Source: Myxococcaceae bacterium JPH2
Lineage (GTDB): Bacteria; Myxococcota; Myxococcia; Myxococcales; Myxococcaceae
Direction of reading: 5' to 3'
NCBI GenBank assembly: GCA_016458225.1
Contig: JAEMGR010000001.1
Location: 248,001-312,000, forward strand
DNA length: 64,000 bases
A model generated the notes under the pieces. The model made no database searches. It was given only the letters and a program-made list of their open reading frames with translations, and had not been told where the DNA came from. The translations under genes were made by a program, and so were the position numbers. Below are positions 35,830 to 44,073 of the stretch, piece by piece (positions within the stretch are counted from its first letter, which is position 1; each line of letters starts with the position of its first letter).

Positions 35830-36821
35830 GCCTCGCGCCGGACACCCGAACCCAATCCTCCCGCGAGGGCCTGCGCTATTCCTTCGTGGTCCCCATCTAC
35901 AACGACGGCGAGTTGGCCGCGGACTTCGCCGCCGAGTTCGAGCGCGTCTTCCAGCGACACCTCGGGCAGGAGCGAATCGACGAGCACGCCGAACTCATCT
36001 TCGTGGACGACGGAAGCCGCAACGCCTCCGTCCACGTGCTCTTGAACGACGTGCTGCCGCGCTTCAAGTTCGTGCGCGTCATCGAGCTGAGCCGAAACTT
36101 CGGCCAGCACATCGCGCTGTCCTGTGGCTACCAGCACGCGCGCGGACAGTACGTCGGCATGCTCAACGTCGACATGGAGGATCCGCCCGACCAGATTCCC
36201 GCGCTGCTCGCGCACCTGGAGCGCGGAGAGGCGGACATCGTCCACGGCCTCTACGAAATGAGGGACGTCACCTGGCTCAACCGGATGACCTCTCATGCCT
36301 TCAACTCGGTGCTCAACCGGCTCACGGGCTATGCCGTGCCGCAGAACAGCGCCACGCTGCGCATCATGAATCGGCGCTTCGTGGACGCGTACAACTCGCT
36401 CACGGAGAAGAGTCGCTACATCCCGGGGCTGGAGTTCTGGCTCGGCTTCCGTCATGCCTACCAACCCATGCGGCACCAACGGCGCACGCGAGGCAGCTCC
36501 AGCTACAACTTCCGCCGTCGCCTGCGCATGGCCTTGGAGACCATCATCTCCTTCTCGGACCTGCCCCTGAAGATGGCGGCGGCGCTCGGCATGGGGATCG
36601 CGCTCGTCGGCCTGCTGATGGTGCTCTTCCTCGTCATCAGCAAGCTGTTCTTCGTGGACTATCAGGCCGGCTACACCTCCACCATCTCCATCACGGTCTT
36701 CCTGGGCGGCGTGCAGATTCTCGTCGTGGGACTGGCCAGCCTCTACATCGGACGCATCCTGCGCGAGGTGCAGAACCGCCCGCTCTATGTCGTGCGGGAA
36801 GTCCACGAGGCCCAGCGATGA
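35826..36821 (+). CDS. GT2 glycosyltransferase, polyprenyl-phosphate sugar synthase type
   Basis: The 331-residue protein has an N-terminal GT-A domain of the DPM1/ArnC/GtrB family: FVVPIYNDGE (20-29), LIFVDDGSRN, RNFGQHIA, and NVDMEDPPDQ, the metal/nucleotide motif. Two membrane helices at the C-terminus (about 254-280 and 292-316) match ArnC/GtrB. Such enzymes move a sugar from a nucleotide to undecaprenyl phosphate at the cytoplasmic face. Coupled by GTGA and ATGA overlaps to the aminotransferase and dioxygenase genes, it is the natural donor-maker for the three GT-C proteins nearby. Sugar identity is inferred only from the neighbours. Confidence 0.87.
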   Translation: MSLAPDTRTQSSREGLRYSFVVPIYNDGELAADFAAEFERVFQRHLGQERIDEHAELIFVDDGSRNASVHVLLNDVLPRFKFVRVIELSRNFGQHIALSCGYQHARGQYVGMLNVDMEDPPDQIPALLAHLERGEADIVHGLYEMRDVTWLNRMTSHAFNSVLNRLTGYAVPQNSATLRIMNRRFVDAYNSLTEKSRYIPGLEFWLGFRHAYQPMRHQRRTRGSSSYNFRRRLRMALETIISFSDLPLKMAAALGMGIALVGLLMVLFLVISKLFFVDYQAGYTSTISITVFLGGVQILVVGLASLYIGRILREVQNRPLYVVREVHEAQR

Positions 36822-37615
36822 GTGCCGCCGAGGTGCTGACGAACCCCACGCCCGAGCAACTCCGCGAGCGCATCGCCACCGACGGATACGCCGTGGTCGG
36901 AGGCGTGATGCCCCCCGCCTATATCGCCCAGGCGCGCGAGGACCTCGCGCGGGCGGTAGCGCAGGAGAAGGCGTGGCACCAAGGACGTGCCTACCGCGAC
37001 GAGAACATGGTCCTGGTGTGCTCGATGTACGGCGGCGCCTTCTGGACGCTCTTCGACCAGGAGGCCGTCATGCGCCCCTTCGAGGCGGTCATGGGCCCGG
37101 GCTGCATCGTGTACGCCTACACGTCCTCGTCAATGCCGCCCCAGGGCAACAACTACTCGACGCGCATTCACGTCGACTGCCCTCGCCTCATTCCCGGGTA
37201 CGTCACCAACATGGGCGCCACGCTGCTCCTCAATGACTTCACCGAGGAGAACGGCGCGACCTGGCTGCTGCCCAGGTCCCACACTCAGGCCGAGGCCCCG
37301 TCCGAGGAGGAGTTCTTCGCGCGAGCCCGACGCGTCATCGCGCCCGCGGGCAGCGGCTTCTTCTTCAACGCACGACTGTGGCACGCGGGCGGAGTGAACC
37401 GGACGGCGGATTGGCGCCACGCGCTCACGCTCAACATGTGCCGCCCCTACATGAAGCAACGCATCGACATTCCACGCGCCATGGCGCAGATGGACCTGTC
37501 GTCCATGTCCCCCCGCGCGCGGCAGAAGCTAGGATTCCTGGCGCAGGTGCCCGCGTCGCTCGACGAGTACTACGTCCCCCCCGCGCTGCGGAAGTTCCAG
37601 CAGGAGACCGAGTAG
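36818..37615 (+). CDS. phytanoyl-CoA dioxygenase (PhyH) family protein
   Basis: The 265-residue member of the Fe(II)/2-oxoglutarate oxygenase superfamily has the double-stranded beta-helix facial triad: His118 and Asp120 in RIHVD and distal His189 in LWHAGG, with Arg200 placed to bind 2-oxoglutarate. All key residues are present, so it should be active. In glycan clusters such enzymes hydroxylate sugars or their precursors; the substrate here is unknown. It overlaps the GT2 gene (ATGA) and the methyltransferase start by one base, so it belongs to one operon. Confidence 0.85.
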   Translation: MSAAEVLTNPTPEQLRERIATDGYAVVGGVMPPAYIAQAREDLARAVAQEKAWHQGRAYRDENMVLVCSMYGGAFWTLFDQEAVMRPFEAVMGPGCIVYAYTSSSMPPQGNNYSTRIHVDCPRLIPGYVTNMGATLLLNDFTEENGATWLLPRSHTQAEAPSEEEFFARARRVIAPAGSGFFFNARLWHAGGVNRTADWRHALTLNMCRPYMKQRIDIPRAMAQMDLSSMSPRARQKLGFLAQVPASLDEYYVPPALRKFQQETE

Positions 37616-38469
37616 TGACCACGGCCAAGAATGACCAGGTGATTGCCGCCAACATCGAAGTCCACTCGCGACTGGCAGCCATCTACGAGAAGACGGAGCC
37701 TCATTTCCGCCCGGAGAATGTGCGCTTCGTGGAAGGGCGCCTGCGGGAGCTGGCCGCGCGCACCCAAGCGAAGCGCATGCTCGACCTGGGGTGCGGCACC
37801 GGGTTCGTCATCCGCATCGCGAAGCACTTCGTTCCCGAGATTCATGGCGTGGACGTCACTGCCGCCATGCTCGAGCAGGTGGACCGGACAGGCCCCTCGC
37901 GCATCACCCTGCACCAGCACGACACGGGGACCTTCCCCGCCGAGCCCGGTGCCTTCGACCTCGTCACCGCCTACTCGTTCCTTCACCATCTCTATGAGGT
38001 CGAACCCACGCTGCAGACCGCTGCGCGCGCGCTGCGGACGGGCGGGTGTTTCTACGCGGACCTCGATCCCAACTTCTATTTCTGGCAGCAGGTGGAGTCG
38101 CTGGAGCGCGGTGGTAACTACGCTCCGGTGCTGCGTCGGGAGATCGAAGCGGTCGCGTACAAAGACGAGGAGATGCAGCGCACCTACGGCATCGACGCCG
38201 AGACCTTCAGCCATGCCGAGTATGGCAAGGACTTCCTCGGCGGATTCCGCGAGGAGGTGCTGCGCGAGCAGCTCCAGCGCGTGGGCTTCGGCCAGGTCGA
38301 CTTCCACTACTACTGGTTCCTCGGCCAGGCCTCCCTCGTGAATGCTCCCGGCGTCGCTCCCGACGTGCGCCAGAGCAACGCCGCGATGGTTGACGAGACG
38401 CTCAAGGCCGCGCTGCCCCTGTCGCGCCCCCTCTACAAGTACGTGGGATTCACGGCCATCAAGGAGTGA
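37615..38469 (+). CDS. class I SAM-dependent methyltransferase
   Basis: The 284-residue protein has the SAM-binding motif I MLDLGCGTG (about 55-63), the acidic residue of motif II (HGVDVT), and a post-motif region YSFLHHLYEVEP typical of small-molecule or sugar methyltransferases (Methyltransf_11/25). The GTG start overlaps the stop of the dioxygenase gene by one base. It ends the plus-strand part of the island and overlaps the convergent WbqC-family gene by 11 bases. A sugar or lipid-linked sugar substrate is inferred from the operon. Confidence 0.85.
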   Translation: MTTAKNDQVIAANIEVHSRLAAIYEKTEPHFRPENVRFVEGRLRELAARTQAKRMLDLGCGTGFVIRIAKHFVPEIHGVDVTAAMLEQVDRTGPSRITLHQHDTGTFPAEPGAFDLVTAYSFLHHLYEVEPTLQTAARALRTGGCFYADLDPNFYFWQQVESLERGGNYAPVLRREIEAVAYKDEEMQRTYGIDAETFSHAEYGKDFLGGFREEVLREQLQRVGFGQVDFHYYWFLGQASLVNAPGVAPDVRQSNAAMVDETLKAALPLSRPLYKYVGFTAIKE

Positions 38470-39166
38470 TGCCCGAGGCGCGCTCCCGCCAGCCCCAGAT
38501 GGACTGGGGCGCGTCGGGCCCCTGGTTGAACAGCAGGTCCACCACGCTCACTTCGTGAACAAAGGGGGGATGGAGCTGCGGGTACTCGGGGTAGCCCCGG
38601 TAGCTGAAGTACGTGAGCTGGATGCCCGCGGCGGTGAACGCGGCGGGGTCCAGATAGGCGGACGCGGCGGGACCGGACACGTACTCCGTCGTCCCGAGCT
38701 GCGTCAGCAGATCCATCAGCCGCTCGCCCTTGTGGCCCGTCAGCGTGAACTCGCGCGAGTCGCGGAACGCGGTGGTGAGGCCCAACTCCTTCGCCAGGAG
38801 GAGGATGAGGTGCTGGTTCAGCGCGGACAGGTGAGTCCATTCGCGCCCGAGCAACGCCTCCTTCAAGAGCGGCCCGTAGCGTGGCCAGAAGGCGGCGTGC
38901 CGGTAGTTCTGCCGAAGGATGTCGTAGTGACGCGCGGCCCAGGTGCTCTCGGTGAAGGTCACCTCGCAGATGAGCCGGTGGATCTTCGCACCCACAGGGA
39001 GGGACAACCACTCGGGCCCTCGCGGTGTCTTGATTCGATTGCGGTGGCGCCAGTCGTTCTTGGTGAACTGGACGTCGTCGTAGAAGACGAACAGGTCCAC
39101 CGAGCGCATCAGGTCGAAGTACCCCTTCCACGGCAGGTAGTTGGACTGGAGCACCGCGACCTTCAC
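38459..39166 (-). CDS. WbqC-family protein
   Basis: The 235-residue protein shows the family hallmarks: N-terminal VAVLQSNYLPWKGYFDL, DVQFTKNDWRHRNRIK, and a C-terminal LLFNQGPDA. WbqC proteins occur in O-antigen and capsule clusters, often next to amino-sugar genes; their biochemical role was long unassigned and may concern acylation of amino-sugars. The start codon overlaps the stop of the GNAT gene (ATGA), so the two are co-translated. Presence beside a WecE-type aminotransferase fits amino-sugar modification. Confidence 0.85.
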   Translation of the reverse strand: MKVAVLQSNYLPWKGYFDLMRSVDLFVFYDDVQFTKNDWRHRNRIKTPRGPEWLSLPVGAKIHRLICEVTFTESTWAARHYDILRQNYRHAAFWPRYGPLLKEALLGREWTHLSALNQHLILLLAKELGLTTAFRDSREFTLTGHKGERLMDLLTQLGTTEYVSGPAASAYLDPAAFTAAGIQLTYFSYRGYPEYPQLHPPFVHEVSVVDLLFNQGPDAPQSIWGWRERASGITP

Positions 39167-39714
39167 GTCGTCACCTCATCGTCCACGAGGGGCATCTCCG
39201 AGGCGAGCACCCCCATGTACAGCGCGTCCACACGCCGCTCCCCGAGCAAGAACTCGCCGCGCAGGCGTCCCTCCTCCACGAAGCCCAGCGAGGCATAGGT
39301 GCGCCGCGCCGCCGCGTTCTCCTCGTGCACGACGAGCCAGACCTTGAAGAGGCCCAGGGTCCGGAACGCGTGACGCAGCACCAGGCGGACGGCCGCGCGC
39401 CCCACGCCACGGCCTCGGTGGGTCGACTCGCCCACGTAGATGGAGAGCCGCGCGGTCCCCAGCCATGCATCCACCCGGTCCAGGACCACGTTGCCCACGT
39501 GCTGCCCGGACAAATGGATGGCGAACGCGTGCACGCCGCTGTCGGGCGACAGGGCGCGGTGGATCCACTCGACCGTGCGCTCCATCGAGGGCTCGGAGCG
39601 CACGCCCACGCCCCAGCGCACCGAGGGCTCTCGCATCCAACGGAGCATCGCCGGCGCGTGCTCCAGGGCCAGAGGCGCCAGTCGAACGTCGCTCGCGGCG
39701 ACTCCCGCGCTCAT
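39163..39714 (-). CDS. GNAT-family N-acetyltransferase
   Basis: The 183-residue protein has the GNAT fold with acetyl-CoA pyrophosphate loop RGRGVGRAAV (100-109), beta4 ARLSIYVGE and the C-terminal NAAARRTYASLGF motif. It resembles RimJ/PseH-type enzymes. In enterobacteria WecE is paired with the acetyltransferase WecD to make dTDP-Fuc4NAc; an analogous role acetylating the 4-amino group made by the WecE-type enzyme is plausible. Its stop overlaps the WbqC start, and its ATG lies within the 3' end of pilR (4-base overlap), so the island is fused transcriptionally to pilR. Confidence 0.82.
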   Translation of the reverse strand: MSAGVAASDVRLAPLALEHAPAMLRWMREPSVRWGVGVRSEPSMERTVEWIHRALSPDSGVHAFAIHLSGQHVGNVVLDRVDAWLGTARLSIYVGESTHRGRGVGRAAVRLVLRHAFRTLGLFKVWLVVHEENAAARRTYASLGFVEEGRLRGEFLLGERRVDALYMGVLASEMPLVDDEVTT

Positions 39715-41174
39715 GCCCCGCTCCCGCTCCCCGAGCTTCGCCCCGACGAAGCGTGAGGCTCGTCCAGGTCATCCGTGAGGCCGTGCTTGGCCAGCCGGTA
39801 GCGGAACGAGCGGAACGACAATCCGAGCAACTCCGCGGCCCGCGTCTTCACGCCCCCGGCTTGCTTGAGCGCGGACAACAGATAGCGCCGCTCGCTGTCG
39901 TCCAGGTGGCGCTCCAGGTTGAATCCTGACCCCAGCGAAGGCTCCCCCGCCTCGGCGTGGCGGGCCGCCGGCTCGGCCTCGCCTCGCACCGCGGGAGGCA
40001 GCGTCGCAGGTCCAAGCAGATCCGAGTCCGACAGCGTGGCGGCCCGCTCCACCATGTTCTGGAGCTGCCGCACGTTGCCCGGAAACGCGTAGTGCTCCAG
40101 CAGCCCCAGTGTCTCCTGTGCGAAGCGGAGGCCCGGACGCCCCAGCTCCTCCGCCATGCGCGACAGGAAGTGGTTCGCCAGCACCGCGATGTCTCCCACG
40201 CGGTCTCGCAGCGGCGGCAGCTCCACGGTGATGACGTTGAGGCGATAGAAGAGGTCCTCGCGGAAGCGCCCCGCCTGAACCTCGGCCTCCAGTCGGCGAT
40301 TCGTCGCGGCGATGACCCGCGCCACGAAGGGCACCTCCGCCGCGCTGCCCACTGGCTTCACCTTGCGCTCCTGCAACACGCGCAGCAGCTTCACCTGGGT
40401 GGCCAGGGGCATCTCCCCGACCTCGTCCAGCATCACCGTGCCCTCGCCCGCAGAGGCCAACAGGCCCTGACGGTCGTGCGTGGCGCCGGTGAAGGCGCCC
40501 TTCACGTGGCCGAACAGCTCGCTCTCCAGCACGCCCTCGTTGAGCGCCGCGCAGTTGAACGGCAGGAACGGCTGTGTCGCGCGCTGGCTGCGCAGGTGGA
40601 TGGCCTTGGCCACCAGCTCCTTGCCCGTGCCGCTCTCGCCCGCGATGAGCACCGTGCTGCGACTGGGCGCCACCTTCTCCACGAGCTGCCACACCGACTG
40701 CATGCGCGCGCTCTGCCCCACCAGGAGCCCGCCCAGCCCCGGCAACAGCCGCGCCTTCAGGTTGGTGTTCTCCTGCCGCAGGGCGCGCTTCTCCAGCGCC
40801 TTCTGCACCAGCAGCCGCAGCTCCTCGTTGTCGAAGGGCTTGCAGAGGTAGTCGTACGCGCCCTCGCGCATGGCCTCCACGGCGGCGGACGGCGTGCCGA
40901 AGGCGGTGATGAGCACCACCTCGGGAGGCTCGCGTCGACTCCGAGCCTCGCGCAGCACGTCCAGCCCGCTGCCCGTGCCGAGCTTCATGTCGGAGATGAC
41001 CAGGTCCACGCTCTCGCGAGAGAGCGCTTCGCGCGCGGGCTTCACGCCCGCCACGCTCGTCACCGAGTAGCCCTCGCGGATGAGCAACACCTCCAGGTAC
41101 TCGCGCATGGACAGTTCGTCGTCCACCACGAGGATGTGCCCGCGCAGCCCCATGTCTCCTGTCGTCGCGCTCAC
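39711..41174 (-). CDS. pilR: sigma54-dependent response regulator PilR
   Basis: The 487-residue NtrC-family activator of pilA has a receiver domain (Asp62 in LVISDMKLG), AAA+ domain with GESGTGKE, the full GAFTGA sigma54 loop, TVMLDEVGE, and a Fis-type HTH (about 450-480, TRAAELLGLSFRSFRYRLAKHG). It should act at the -24/-12 promoter upstream of pilA. Start is uncertain: a GTG at 41174 overlapping the pilS stop with GTGGGG upstream is favoured over an ATG at 41153, whose Shine-Dalgarno is only two bases away. Its 3' end overlaps the acetyltransferase gene of the island. Confidence 0.93.
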   Translation of the reverse strand: MSATTGDMGLRGHILVVDDELSMREYLEVLLIREGYSVTSVAGVKPAREALSRESVDLVISDMKLGTGSGLDVLREARSRREPPEVVLITAFGTPSAAVEAMREGAYDYLCKPFDNEELRLLVQKALEKRALRQENTNLKARLLPGLGGLLVGQSARMQSVWQLVEKVAPSRSTVLIAGESGTGKELVAKAIHLRSQRATQPFLPFNCAALNEGVLESELFGHVKGAFTGATHDRQGLLASAGEGTVMLDEVGEMPLATQVKLLRVLQERKVKPVGSAAEVPFVARVIAATNRRLEAEVQAGRFREDLFYRLNVITVELPPLRDRVGDIAVLANHFLSRMAEELGRPGLRFAQETLGLLEHYAFPGNVRQLQNMVERAATLSDSDLLGPATLPPAVRGEAEPAARHAEAGEPSLGSGFNLERHLDDSERRYLLSALKQAGGVKTRAAELLGLSFRSFRYRLAKHGLTDDLDEPHASSGRSSGSGSGA

Positions 41175-42775
41175 AGCGGCAACCCCACGATGAACTCCGT
41201 GCCCTCGGCGGGATGCGAACGCACCCGGATGCTGCCCCCGTGCGCTCGGACGATGGAGTGCGCGGTGGACAGGCCCAGGCCCGTGCCGCCATCCCGGGTG
41301 GTGAAGAATGGCTCGAACAGGTGCCCCATCATCTCCTCCGTGATGCTGCCCGCCGAGTCCCACACGCGAATCTGCGCCTCACGCTCCGCCTGCGACAGCG
41401 CCACCCGCACCGCGCCCCGAGGCCCCGCCGCCTGCACGCCATTGCGCACGAGGTTGATGAGCACCTGCCGGAGCTGATCCGGATCCACCGGCGCCGTCAG
41501 TCGGTCCGGAGCGGACACCTCCACCTTGACCTCGCGCGCCAGCGGATCCGCGCGAAGCATGTCCACCGTCTCCACCAGCAGCGCCTCCAGCGCCACCGGG
41601 CGACGCTGGGGCTCAGGCGGCCTCGCGAAGCGAAGGAAGTCCTCCACCAGCCGCGCCAGCCGGTCCGCCTCGCGCACGAGGATACCGGTGAGCTTCTGCA
41701 CCATCGCGTCGCGCGCGTACTCCTGGGACAAGAGCTGCGCCGAGCCACGCATCGCCGCCAGCGGATTGCGCAGCTCGTGCGCGAGCTGCGCCGACAGCGC
41801 GCCCAGGCTGGCCAGGCGATCTGCTCGACGCAGGTCCTCCTCCATGCGCCGCAACTCGGTGAGGTCCTGGAAGACGATGAGGAGCGCGCCGGGCTCACCA
41901 TCCAGGGGCGTCACCGACAGGCCCAAGGTCCTGCGGCCTCCAGGCGTCTCCACCGACAGCTCGCCACGCGACGCGCGCGGCGCCAGCGCGGAGGCCCCGG
42001 GCATCACGTTCTCCAGGGGCTGCCCCACGCACGCGGCCGGCTCCGCATGAAGGATGAGGCTGCCCGCCGCGTTGACGAAGGTGATGCGGCGCTGGGCACT
42101 GCACGTCACCAGTCCCGAGGGCATCGACGAGAGGATCTGCTGCTGGAGCCGCCCCAGCCGCCGCAGGTCCGCCTCGCTCTGTGACAGGGCACCGCCCGCC
42201 GCGAAGAGCTGCCGCGACAGGTAGCCCGACAGCACCGCGATGAGCCCGAGCGCCAGCGCGTTGCCGCCGAGGACGAAGAGGAGGCGGCCCGTGACGAGGG
42301 CCCCTCCTTCCGCCGCGGCGATCCGCCCACCGACCAGCATGGCCGTAAAGGCGAGTATCGAACCCGCAGCCGCCCACAGCGCGCCGCGCCGGTCGAGCAC
42401 TGCGGCCGCGCCCATCACCGCCAGGCTGTAGAGGAAGGTGAGCGGAGAGTCCGCCCCACCGCTCAGGTACACCAGTCCCGTGGCGATGATGACGTCGCTC
42501 ACCACCTGACCGGCGGCATCCCCCTTGCCCGCCGTGCCGCGGCGCAGCCGCAGGCCCGAAACGACGGTGGAGATGTACGCACCGACGATGACAGCGAAGA
42601 ACCACGAGTCCGCGCGACTGGGTTCCTGCAAGGGATGCGCAAGCAGCCGCGCCACCGTGATGACGAGCGAGAGGCTCGCCGACACGGTCCGGAACGACAC
42701 CAACCACACCAGGCGCGTGCCCAGTCCACTGGACTGCGTGCGCGCGCCGACCTCCGCGGGACTACTTGATGGCAC
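41171..42775 (-). CDS. pilS: sensor histidine kinase PilS
   Basis: The 534-residue kinase has six or so N-terminal membrane helices (about residues 20-200), a PAS-like domain (about 230-320), the HisKA box with His near residue 335 (LAHELRNPL), and HATPase motifs (LVRNGVQA, GTGLGLSTAHS). PilS senses the pilin level in the membrane in other bacteria and controls PilR. The GTG at 42775 overlaps the pilC end by 14 bases; upstream codons lie entirely within pilC and later starts would clip the first helix. No clear Shine-Dalgarno is visible, so the start is tentative. Confidence 0.92.
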   Translation of the reverse strand: MPSSSPAEVGARTQSSGLGTRLVWLVSFRTVSASLSLVITVARLLAHPLQEPSRADSWFFAVIVGAYISTVVSGLRLRRGTAGKGDAAGQVVSDVIIATGLVYLSGGADSPLTFLYSLAVMGAAAVLDRRGALWAAAGSILAFTAMLVGGRIAAAEGGALVTGRLLFVLGGNALALGLIAVLSGYLSRQLFAAGGALSQSEADLRRLGRLQQQILSSMPSGLVTCSAQRRITFVNAAGSLILHAEPAACVGQPLENVMPGASALAPRASRGELSVETPGGRRTLGLSVTPLDGEPGALLIVFQDLTELRRMEEDLRRADRLASLGALSAQLAHELRNPLAAMRGSAQLLSQEYARDAMVQKLTGILVREADRLARLVEDFLRFARPPEPQRRPVALEALLVETVDMLRADPLAREVKVEVSAPDRLTAPVDPDQLRQVLINLVRNGVQAAGPRGAVRVALSQAEREAQIRVWDSAGSITEEMMGHLFEPFFTTRDGGTGLGLSTAHSIVRAHGGSIRVRSHPAEGTEFIVGLPL

Positions 42776-44018
42776 CGGCAATGGAGAAGATGGGCAGGTA
42801 CATGGCGATGAGGAAGCCACCGACCACGCCGCCGAGGAACACCATGAGCAACGGCTCGATCATCGACGTGAGCGCGCTGACGGCGGTATCCACCTCGTCA
42901 TCGTAGAAGTCGGCGATCTTGTTGAGCATCGTGTCCATGGCGCCCGTGGCCTCGCCCACGCCGATCATCTGCACTACCATGGACGGGAACACCTTGGTCT
43001 CCAGCAGCGGGCCCGCGATGTTCTTGCCCTCGGAGATCTTCCCGCGCACGTAGTAGATGGCCTCTTCCACCGTGCGGTTACCGGCTGTCTTCGCCGTCAC
43101 GTCCAGCGCGTCCAGGATGGGGACGCCAGAGGAGATCATCGTGCCCAGCGTGCGGGTGAAGCGCGCCACGGCCACCTTGCGGAGCACGTTGCCGAACAGC
43201 GGCGCGGACAGGAAGGCCCGGTCCCAGAACTTGCGGCCCTTGGGCTGCCGGTAGCTGTAGTTGAAGGAGAACACCAGCACCGCGATGGTGATGATGGCGT
43301 GCAGGTAGTACGCCTGCGCGATCTCCGAGATGTCCACCACCATCTGGGTGGGCGCCGGCAGCTTCTGGCCGAAGTCCGCGAACATCTTGGCGAACACCGG
43401 CGTCACCTTGAGGAGCAGCAGCGCCGTCACGCCGATGGCCACGAGGATGACGATGGCCGGATAGGTCATCGCGCCCTTGACCTTGCGCTTCAGCTTCTCG
43501 CTCTTCTCGCGGTAGGCCGCCAGACGGTTGAGGATGGTATCGAGGATACCGCCGACCTCACCGGCCGCGCACAGCTGGATGTACAGCTCGTCGAAGACCT
43601 TGGGGTGGTCCTTCAGGGCATCCGCGAAGGTGCTGCCCTGCTCCACCTTGCCCTTGATGGCGAACACCACCTTCTTGAAGGCGGGGTTGTCCATCTGGCT
43701 GGCGAGGATGTCCAGACACTGCACCAGCGGGAGACCCGCGTCGATCATCGTCGCGAACTGACGCGTGAAGATGAGGATGTCCTTGCCCGTCACCCCGCCC
43801 ATGCCGGGCAGGGAGATCTCCCCGTCGAGGGCGCTCTTCTTGCGCACCTTCGTGGGGTTGAGGCCGAGGGACTTGAGGCGGGCATTGACCGCCTCCACGT
43901 CCATGGCCTCCATCTCGCCCTTCTTCGTCTCTCCGCTCTTGGTCTTCGCCTCCCAGAGGAACTGGGCCGTGTTCTTCTTGGGCGCCGCCGCCTTCTGTTG
44001 CACTGCCGGTGCTGCCAT
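42762..44018 (-). CDS. pilC: type IV pilus inner-membrane platform protein PilC
   Basis: The 418-residue GspF-family protein has two homologous cytoplasmic four-helix domains (about 75-190 and 280-400) and three membrane helices (about 185-205, 235-255, 385-410). The N-terminal KTKSGETKKGEMEA and the GEVGGILDTILNRLA motif are typical. PilC is the rotor-like platform between the ATPases and the pilin. It lies 55 bases after pilT. Confidence 0.97.
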   Translation of the reverse strand: MAAPAVQQKAAAPKKNTAQFLWEAKTKSGETKKGEMEAMDVEAVNARLKSLGLNPTKVRKKSALDGEISLPGMGGVTGKDILIFTRQFATMIDAGLPLVQCLDILASQMDNPAFKKVVFAIKGKVEQGSTFADALKDHPKVFDELYIQLCAAGEVGGILDTILNRLAAYREKSEKLKRKVKGAMTYPAIVILVAIGVTALLLLKVTPVFAKMFADFGQKLPAPTQMVVDISEIAQAYYLHAIITIAVLVFSFNYSYRQPKGRKFWDRAFLSAPLFGNVLRKVAVARFTRTLGTMISSGVPILDALDVTAKTAGNRTVEEAIYYVRGKISEGKNIAGPLLETKVFPSMVVQMIGVGEATGAMDTMLNKIADFYDDEVDTAVSALTSMIEPLLMVFLGGVVGGFLIAMYLPIFSIAGAIK

Positions 44019-44073
44019 ACCTGGACCTCCGCGGAGGGGGGCGACTCTACCCCGTGGTCTTCATTCCCGAAAA

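Noticed and set aside
28985-39714. Island as a prophage or transposon insertion
   Set aside because: No integrase, transposase, att-like repeats or tRNA at either end. GC content and codon use look similar to the flanks, so recent mobile-element entry is not supported by what is visible.
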